DNA of 6,105 bases, from positions 1-6,105 of the forward strand of contig USBS01000103.1 of assembly GCA_900552915.1 (NCBI GenBank), given 5' to 3'. The position numbers and the translations under genes were made by a program. The notes under the pieces are model-generated. The model was not told the DNA's origin, made no database searches, and worked only from the letters and a program-made list of their open reading frames with translations. The DNA comes from an uncultured Sutterella sp. (GTDB lineage: Bacteria > Pseudomonadota > Gammaproteobacteria > Burkholderiales > Burkholderiaceae_F). The first letter of the stretch is position 1, and each line of letters opens with the position of its first letter. Positions 1 through 4,275 of this stretch are shown one piece after another.

Positions 1-74
1 GATGGGCCGGTAGGTATACCCGGCCTGGCAGAACCGGCAGCCACGGCGGCAGCCGTCAGAATTCTCTTAAACAT
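1..74 (-). CDS. 5' end of a small exported protein, probably periplasmic chaperone Skp/OmpH (partial)
   Basis: Only the first 24 codons lie in the window; the gene runs off the left edge. The reverse strand reads MFKRILTAAAVAAGSARPGI and continues: a basic n-region (K3, R4) followed by a short alanine-rich hydrophobic stretch, as in a Sec signal peptide. An AAAGGAA ribosome-binding site lies 7 nt upstream of the ATG, so the start is well supported. In proteobacteria the gene directly downstream of bamA is normally skp (ompH), encoding a periplasmic chaperone that carries unfolded outer-membrane proteins to the BAM complex. The same orientation and position here are the only basis for the Skp call, because the diagnostic mature domain is not visible. 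An Arg-Pro-Gly after only about 12 hydrophobic residues is slightly unusual for a signal peptide. Start and export are fairly sure; identity is inference from gene order. Confidence 0.5.
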   Translation of the reverse strand, partial: MFKRILTAAAVAAGSARPGIPTGP

Positions 75-256
75 CAATTGATTCCTTTATTGTCTGAAAA
101 AACTTTCGAATAAAAGGCGTTTTGCGCATCTTAAGCGGTTTTTCGCCGTTTTGCCTTACGAAAACGTTACACGGCGTGTCCGTTCGACTTTAAGTTCGAT
201 TCAAACGGACCGCCGCTGCAACGAGGCACATCGTTTGATTGTATACCGCGCCTTCC
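75..256. other. bamA to skp-like intergenic region (182 bp)
   Basis: No gene is visible. It contains a perfect 7-bp inverted repeat (GTCCGTT at 178-184, AACGGAC at 204-210, 19-nt loop) and, nearer the skp-like gene, a looser set of repeats in which AAGGC (157-161 read on the reverse strand) can pair with GCCTT (115-119) just before TTATT. That second structure could act as a weak attenuator on the minus strand, but the stem is only 5 bp. I found no convincing sigma-70 promoter, so the downstream gene may rely on read-through from bamA. Confidence 0.4.
82..88 (-). promoter_or_regulatory. Ribosome-binding site of the partial skp-like gene
   Basis: The reverse strand reads AAAGGAA, 7 nt before the ATG at position 74. 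It fixes the start of the truncated gene and is the main evidence that a real gene begins here. Confidence 0.6.
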
Positions 257-2608
257 TTAGAAGCCCGTACCGATCTGGAACTGGAAGCGCTGCGTATCGT
301 CGCCGTCCTTCTTGTTGAGCGGGAAGGCAAGCGAGAACTTCAGCGGGCCCAAGGGCGAAATCCAGGCCACGCCGAAGCCCACCGAGTAGCGCAGGTCGCC
401 GAAGTCGAGATCTTCGCGGTAATAGTTATCAACGCCAACACCATCGCGGCGGTAACCCCAGACGTTACCGGCGTCGAAGAAGAGCAGCCCGCGCAGCGTA
501 CGGTCGGCGCCGGGAAGCGGCGTCAAGAGTTCGGCCGAGAAGATGAACTGGCGGTCGCCGCCCAAACGATCACCGGTAGAAGCATCTCGAGGACCGAGCG
601 AGGACGTTTCAAAGCCGCGCACCGAACCGATGCCGCCCGCATAGAAGTTCTTGAAGAACGGGAACATCTTGCCGCCGTAGGTATCGCCCCAGCCGAGCTG
701 CAGGTTGGTGCCGAGCGTCCAGTTCTTGGAAAGCGGGAAGTACTGCGTCAACTGATAAGTCGCACGGTAGTAGCGCTGATCCCAAACGGGCAAAGCGAAT
801 TCGGCCGACACGCGCTGATAGCGGCCGCGGGTCGGAGCCAACACATTGTCTCGCGAGTCGCGTGACCAGCCGAGCGTGAGGAGCATCGCCTTCGGATCGT
901 CGCCGTATTCGTCGACATAGTCCCAGTAGCGCTGCGGAGAAGTCACATCTTCGTCATAAGTCCCACCATTAGGATTCTGGCCGCGCAAGTCAACCTTGGT
1001 CTGTTCGATTCGGGCACCGAGGAACACACGGTCGAGTTCGGTCACCGGGATGCCGAAGCTCAGGCCTGCACCGATCGTCTCGTAGGCGACGTTCGAGACG
1101 TCGAGCTCGTCCAGGTCAACACGGCGGTCATAGAGGTCAATGTGGCGGCTGATGCCTTCGGGCGTGATGTAAGGTTCAATCAGGCTCACCGCATAGGTGC
1201 GCATGCTCTTGGAAGTATTGACTTCCACGCTGAAGGACTTGCCGGAACCGAAAACGTTGTCCTGCGCAAAGCCCGCCGACAAAATCACGCCGTCGGAAGT
1301 TGAGTAGCCGGCACCGAGCGAGATGGAGCCCGTCGGACGTTCCTTAACGTTGATTTCCAAGTCGACCTGATCGCGCGTGCCTTCCACAGGCTTGGGTTCA
1401 GCCGTCACCGTTTCAAAGTAGCCCAAGCGGTCGATACGATCGCGCGAAATCTTGACCTTGTCGCTATCGAACCATGCGGACTCGTACTGACGCACTTCAC
1501 GGCGAATCACGTCGTCGCGGGTACGGGTGTTGCCCGTGATGTTGACGTGGCGAACGTAGGCGCGACGGCCCGGGTCGACCGTGAGCACGACATTGACGGC
1601 ATCGCGCCCTTCAACCGGAACCGGATTGGGCGTGACGGTCGCAAAGGCATAGCCCAAAGACGAGTACTTGTCGACAATCGTCTTGGTTATTTCGTTGATG
1701 CGCTCGGCGTTGTAGATCTCGTCCTTTTCATAAACGATCAGCGGCTTGACCTCGTTTTCAAGCCCGAGCATATCGCCGCCCAACGTAATTTCATTGACGG
1801 TGTACTGCTTGCCTTCGGTCACGTTGATCGTAATGAAGATGTCGGACTTGTTCGGCGCCACGGACACCTGGACGCTGTCGACCTTGAAGTCGAGATAACC
1901 CTGATTCTGGTAGAAGCTACGCAGCGTTTCGAGGTCGGCGGCAAGTTTTTCTCGCGAATACAGGTCGCGCTTGGTGTACCAGCTCGACCACTTGTGTTCG
2001 GCAAGCTGCATCTGATCGGCCAGATCTTCCGAGTCGAACACCGTATTGCCGACAAAGCGAATCTGCTTGATCGAAGAAGCCGAGCCTTCATCAACATTGA
2101 TTGTGATTCGGACGCGGTTGCGTTCCAAGGGCGTTGCCGACGTTTTGATGTCTACGCCGTAGTAGCCCTGAGACAAGTACTGGCGGCGCAGTTCCTGATC
2201 GGCGCGCTCGAGAATGGAATGGTCGAAGATGCGGCCTTCCGATAGACCCACTTCGCGAAGGCTCTTTTCTACGCCTTCCTTGTCGAAAGCCTTGATGCCG
2301 TTGGTTTCGATAGCAGCCACAGCAGGACGTTCGACCACGTTGATGACGAGCACCGTGCCGTCGATGGAGAGATCAATGTCGCGGAAAAGCCCGGAGCCGT
2401 AGAGCTGATGGATGGCTTCGGAACCGCGGTCGGGCGTGTATTCGTCGCCGACGCGGAAAGGCAGATGAGAAAAGACCGTACCGGGCTCGGTACGCTGAAT
2501 GCCTTCGACTCGAATGTCCGAAATGGTAAAGACCTGAGCCGAAGCCGTTGCGGCGAGAACTGCCGAAACCGCCCCTGCCAGAGCTGTTTTAATGAACGTG
2601 CCCGTCAT
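257..2608 (-). CDS. bamA: Outer-membrane protein assembly factor BamA
   Basis: BamA is the central subunit of the BAM complex, which folds and inserts beta-barrel proteins into the outer membrane. The predicted 783-residue protein opens with a Sec signal peptide (residues 1-24, ending TASA before QVFTIS). Five POTRA domains follow at about 26-93, 94-175, 176-265, 268-346 and 349-423, then a C-terminal 16-strand barrel from about 426. The hallmark VRGF motif of barrel loop 6 is at 663-666 and FFDAGNVW at about 710-717. The protein ends in phenylalanine (QFQIGTGF), the typical outer-membrane targeting signal. Length is close to the roughly 800 residues usual for the family, and similarity to E. 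coli BamA is recognisable along the whole chain. I chose the ATG at 2606-2608 because the signal peptide starts there. An in-frame GTG at 2639-2641 would add 11 polar residues before it. Neither start has a strong Shine-Dalgarno sequence. The next gene is probably skp; the upstream neighbour is a peptidase gene rather than the usual rseP. Confidence 0.97.
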   Translation of the reverse strand: MTGTFIKTALAGAVSAVLAATASAQVFTISDIRVEGIQRTEPGTVFSHLPFRVGDEYTPDRGSEAIHQLYGSGLFRDIDLSIDGTVLVINVVERPAVAAIETNGIKAFDKEGVEKSLREVGLSEGRIFDHSILERADQELRRQYLSQGYYGVDIKTSATPLERNRVRITINVDEGSASSIKQIRFVGNTVFDSEDLADQMQLAEHKWSSWYTKRDLYSREKLAADLETLRSFYQNQGYLDFKVDSVQVSVAPNKSDIFITINVTEGKQYTVNEITLGGDMLGLENEVKPLIVYEKDEIYNAERINEITKTIVDKYSSLGYAFATVTPNPVPVEGRDAVNVVLTVDPGRRAYVRHVNITGNTRTRDDVIRREVRQYESAWFDSDKVKISRDRIDRLGYFETVTAEPKPVEGTRDQVDLEINVKERPTGSISLGAGYSTSDGVILSAGFAQDNVFGSGKSFSVEVNTSKSMRTYAVSLIEPYITPEGISRHIDLYDRRVDLDELDVSNVAYETIGAGLSFGIPVTELDRVFLGARIEQTKVDLRGQNPNGGTYDEDVTSPQRYWDYVDEYGDDPKAMLLTLGWSRDSRDNVLAPTRGRYQRVSAEFALPVWDQRYYRATYQLTQYFPLSKNWTLGTNLQLGWGDTYGGKMFPFFKNFYAGGIGSVRGFETSSLGPRDASTGDRLGGDRQFIFSAELLTPLPGADRTLRGLLFFDAGNVWGYRRDGVGVDNYYREDLDFGDLRYSVGFGVAWISPLGPLKFSLAFPLNKKDGDDTQRFQFQIGTGF

Positions 2609-2817
2609 GAGTTGATGTTGATCCGTGTTGTCGATGCGCACGCAAAACCGCCCGCGGCCGCATCCTTGTCGGGCCGAAGACGGAATCGCGAATCAAAATG
2701 TCGCGTAAGTTTACCGCGTATGCGCTCATTTTTTGTGCGTTCTCGGCAACGAAGTTGTTAATTCGGACGAACGGACGATCGGCAAAGCGCATCCGTGCGG
2801 TTGCCCTGGAGACAATT

Positions 2818-2847
2818 CGGGCGGCCAGCTTCACGCTCACCGCCCGA
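2818..2847. repeat. GC-rich inverted repeat downstream of pepE
   Basis: TCGGGCGG at 2817-2824 pairs perfectly with CCGCCCGA at 2840-2847 (8 bp, 15-nt loop). It lies 50-80 bp after the pepE stop. There is no run of T after it on either strand, so it is not a standard intrinsic terminator. It could assist Rho-dependent termination or protect the 3' end of the pepE transcript. Confidence 0.45.
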
Positions 2848-2853
2848 TGCGTC

Positions 2854-2879
2854 GTAGGGCCGACGATGCGCCGGCCTAC
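2854..2879 (-). terminator. Possible transcript-end hairpin after pepE (no T-tract)
   Basis: GTAGG (2854-2858) plus CCG (2860-2862) pairs with CGG (2872-2874) plus CCTAC (2875-2879), giving an 8-bp stem with one bulged G at 2859 and a 9-nt loop. It begins 18 nt past the pepE stop codon and is followed by the second hairpin at 2817-2847. The stem is strong and its position fits a 3' end, but without a T-run the terminator role is tentative. Confidence 0.35.
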
Positions 2880-2896
2880 TCCTTACAGAAAGAAAA

Positions 2897-3763
2897 TTAA
2901 AGCTTGCCGCCCGGAACGATCTTGCGCAGATCGAACTTGGTGCCGAGCGGGATGCGTTCCAGCTTCATGCCCTTTTCGGACTGACGGAACCAGTAGAGCG
3001 CTTCGCTGTCCTTCGGGCCAATCACTTCGCAGTCGTGTTCGCCAGTCACAAAGAGCGCCGTGCCTTCAGGCAGACCGATCACTTCTTCGTCCTTGTTGTA
3101 CCAGAGGAATTCTTCGAGACGGTCTTCGCGGGTTTCGTTGTTGAGGCCCTGCGTGCCGCCGGAAATGAAGTGCGGGTTCGTCTGGAACGGAATAAAGCCG
3201 AAGGTGTTGAAGGAAGGCGGTTCGGCAATGGGCATGTCGTTGGTGGTGCGAAGCGTCGGGCAAGCCACGTTGCCGCCCGCGGACCAGCCGCAGTACGGAA
3301 CACCGGCGTTGACGCGTTCGCGGATCAGATCAATGATGCCCGCTTCGTACATGCGGGTCACCAGAGCCCACGTGTTGCCGCCGCCCACGGCGATTGCCTT
3401 GGCTTCGCGCACGGCCTTGTGCGGGTCCTTGAAGCGGTGAATGCTCACGATCTTGTGGCCATAGGGCTTGAAGGCATCCTGCACCTGCTTTTCGTAGGCG
3501 TCGTACGTGCCTGCGACCTTGGCATACGGAATGAAGAGAATTTCGTACTTTTCCTTACCGAAGAGCTTTTCGTACTGATCGCCCGCAAAGTCCAGGTAGC
3601 CGGAATTGTGGTAGCGCGAGCTCGACTGAATCAGAACACGGCGCTTTGGGCTCACCTTCATGGGCTTCAGCGGCGTCTTCTGCTTGGCTTGAGCCATCGG
3701 TGCGGCCGCTGCGGCGGCGCCAAGAATCGTTGCAGAAATCAGGTTGCGGCGAGTCAATGCCAT
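2897..3763 (-). CDS. pepE: Peptidase E (aspartyl dipeptidase, family S51) with a Tat signal peptide
   Basis: Peptidase E is a serine peptidase that splits dipeptides with N-terminal aspartate. The protein has 288 residues, and the catalytic core from about residue 41 closely resembles Salmonella PepE. The nucleophile is S161 in GWSAGGN, and D176 (TTNDMPI) and H198 (NPHF) stand exactly 15 and 37 residues further on, the same spacing as Ser120, Asp135 and His157 of the Salmonella enzyme. A GGGNT oxyanion-region motif is at 127-131. The enzyme is normally cytoplasmic and about 230 residues long. The extra N-terminus here carries LTRRNLI at 3-9, an alanine-rich hydrophobic core and AQA at 24-26, a plausible Tat signal, so export to the periplasm is predicted. 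The start is fixed by GAGGAGA, 7 nt upstream. It is transcribed divergently from formate dehydrogenase; the gap to bamA is about 290 bp with hairpins, so it is probably its own transcription unit. An FNR-type box fits its promoter. Confidence 0.93.
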   Translation of the reverse strand: MALTRRNLISATILGAAAAAAPMAQAKQKTPLKPMKVSPKRRVLIQSSSRYHNSGYLDFAGDQYEKLFGKEKYEILFIPYAKVAGTYDAYEKQVQDAFKPYGHKIVSIHRFKDPHKAVREAKAIAVGGGNTWALVTRMYEAGIIDLIRERVNAGVPYCGWSAGGNVACPTLRTTNDMPIAEPPSFNTFGFIPFQTNPHFISGGTQGLNNETREDRLEEFLWYNKDEEVIGLPEGTALFVTGEHDCEVIGPKDSEALYWFRQSEKGMKLERIPLGTKFDLRKIVPGGKL

Positions 3764-3770
3764 TTGTTTC

Positions 3771-3777
3771 TCTCCTC
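3771..3777 (-). promoter_or_regulatory. Ribosome-binding site of pepE
   Basis: The reverse strand reads GAGGAGA with a 7-nt spacer to the ATG at 3763. This strong Shine-Dalgarno sequence confirms that translation begins at the Tat signal peptide rather than at a downstream methionine, which matters for the export prediction. Confidence 0.8.
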
Positions 3778-3785
3778 AAAGTTCT

Positions 3786-3801
3786 GAACGCCGAAGCGTT
3801 C
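3786..3801 (-). promoter_or_regulatory. UUCG-tetraloop hairpin in the pepE leader
   Basis: GAACGC and GCGTTC form a perfect 6-bp stem around a 4-nt loop. On the pepE-sense strand the loop is TTCG closed by a C-G pair, the C(UUCG)G arrangement known to be exceptionally stable in RNA. It would lie about 14 nt from the predicted 5' end and 8 nt before the ribosome-binding site, so it could protect the mRNA 5' end or tune translation. The structure is seen in the sequence; the role is inference. Confidence 0.5.
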
Positions 3802-3821
3802 TAGGTGATTTCTTCTAGGGT

Positions 3822-3850
3822 GTTATACCTAATTTTGAGTGTAAATGACA
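3822..3850 (-). promoter_or_regulatory. Predicted pepE promoter (good -10, poor -35)
   Basis: On the reverse strand a TATAAC -10 element (3827 down to 3822, preceded by GG) lies 17 bp from TGTCAT, which barely matches the -35 consensus. Transcription would start near 3815. A good -10 with a poor -35 is typical of promoters that need an activator, and an FNR-type box sits where that activator would bind. Confidence 0.5.
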
Positions 3851-3864
3851 TTGACTCGCATCAA
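3851..3864. promoter_or_regulatory. FNR/CRP-family (Anr/FNR-type) binding box
   Basis: TTGACTCGCATCAA matches the FNR consensus TTGAT-N4-ATCAA at 9 of 10 defined bases. Its centre (3857.5) is 41-43 bp upstream of the predicted pepE start site, the classic class II activator position. The same box is about 418 bp from the formate dehydrogenase start and about 106 bp upstream of the plus-strand promoter candidate, so an effect on that gene is possible but less well placed. Confidence 0.6.
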
Positions 3865-3928
3865 GGAGGAACGCAGAAATTGCGTCATGAAACGTCCTGA
3901 AACGAAAAGCATCGGATCTAGATCTTTT

Positions 3929-3957
3929 TTGTCAGAAAATTGCCTGTGAGCTATACC
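3929..3957 (+). promoter_or_regulatory. Candidate sigma-70 promoter facing formate dehydrogenase
   Basis: TTGTCA (3929-3934, 5 of 6 to consensus) and TATACC (3952-3957, 4 of 6) are separated by 17 bp. Transcription would start near 3964 and leave a leader of about 310 nt before the gene at 4276. It is the best plus-strand match I found in the intergenic region, but scores like this also arise by chance. Confidence 0.35.
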
Positions 3958-4045
3958 AACGCAGAAAAGCTGTCAATAACCACCTATACGAAAGAAGTAC
4001 CGGTGGGGTAGAGTTCGACAACCTCAATTTCGAAAAAATCCCGTC

Positions 4046-4057
4046 AACCGCGCGGTT
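4046..4057. repeat. 12-bp perfect palindrome in the formate dehydrogenase upstream region
   Basis: AACCGCGCGGTT is a perfect palindrome with no loop, standing out as GC-rich inside AT-richer DNA. The shape suits a dimeric DNA-binding protein. No regulator family is recognised from it. Confidence 0.35.
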
Positions 4058-4063
4058 TAGCGC

Positions 4064-4082
4064 AATACTCCCCGAATACTCC
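4064..4082. repeat. Direct repeat AATACTCC with 11-bp period
   Basis: AATACTCC occurs at 4064-4071 and 4075-4082, one helical turn apart, the spacing used by tandem monomers of response regulators on one DNA face. Each copy contains TACTCC, 6 of 7 to the NarL/NarP heptamer TACYYMT. E. coli fdnGHI is controlled by NarL and FNR, so a nitrate-type regulator is conceivable, but single heptamer matches at this level are common by chance. Confidence 0.35.
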
Positions 4083-4110
4083 GTTAAATATCACCATTCG
4101 TTATGTACTT

Positions 4111-4144
4111 TTGATCATAACGAAAAAGATATCGCTTCGATCAA
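4111..4144. repeat. Inverted repeat TTGATC/GATCAA upstream of formate dehydrogenase
   Basis: TTGATC (4111-4116) and GATCAA (4139-4144) are perfect 6-bp inverted arms 22 bp apart. Each arm includes one FNR-type half-site (TTGAT or ATCAA). The left arm with its flank (TTGAT-N4-ACGAA, 4111-4124) matches 8 of 10 bases of a whole FNR box. The arms are too far apart for a single dimer. Confidence 0.3.
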
Positions 4145-4228
4145 CTTCCGACCAATTGACGTTATAACCTTGCTCCACGAAACTCTCCTTGCTCGATAAA
4201 CAAAACACCTCAATGGAGCTGTGCGGAC

Positions 4229-4254
4229 ATGACCGTCGAATTGACGACGGTCGT
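4229..4254 (+). promoter_or_regulatory. Strong leader hairpin just upstream of the formate dehydrogenase start
   Basis: GACCGTCG (4231-4238) pairs perfectly with CGACGGTC (4245-4252) around a 6-nt loop (AATTGA); a further T-G and A-T pair extends the stem to 10. It ends 9 nt before the AAGGAGA ribosome-binding site. It lacks a T-run, so it is not an intrinsic terminator. As RNA it could modulate ribosome access or stability; as DNA it could be an operator. Confidence 0.5.
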
Positions 4255-4263
4255 TCGCCCGAT

Positions 4264-4270
4264 AAGGAGA
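4264..4270 (+). promoter_or_regulatory. Ribosome-binding site of formate dehydrogenase
   Basis: AAGGAGA with a 5-nt spacer to the ATG at 4276. It supports the start that yields a complete Tat signal peptide. Confidence 0.8.
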
Positions 4271-4275
4271 TTTCT

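Noticed and set aside
2642..2780. Sigma-E-type or sigma-70 promoter for bamA
   Set aside because: TAAACT at 2708-2713 (reverse strand) could be a -10, but no acceptable -35 lies 16-18 bp away, and no GAACTT with a matching -10 was found.
2589..2840. Minus-strand open frame of 83 codons between pepE and bamA
   Set aside because: It starts at a GTG without a ribosome-binding site, overlaps the bamA start, is strongly basic with no recognisable domain, and passes through both strand-pairing hairpins. It looks like a chance frame in GC-rich DNA.
3035..3787. Plus-strand open frame opposite pepE
   Set aside because: The opposite strand encodes an intact catalytic triad with family spacing, a ribosome-binding site and a signal peptide. 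The plus-strand frame is a shadow.
3905..3930. Terminator-like sequence: GATCTAGATC palindrome followed by six T
   Set aside because: The best stem is AT-rich (AAAAG and ATC with a bulged C), and no gene ends nearby on the plus strand, since both neighbours point away. It is probably fortuitous.
3887..3949. Possible 20-codon leader peptide (MKRPETKSIG and so on) after an AAGGAGGA sequence
   Set aside because: The Shine-Dalgarno-like sequence is 16 nt from the ATG, too far, and no promoter upstream of it on the plus strand was found. The peptide shows no run of regulatory codons.
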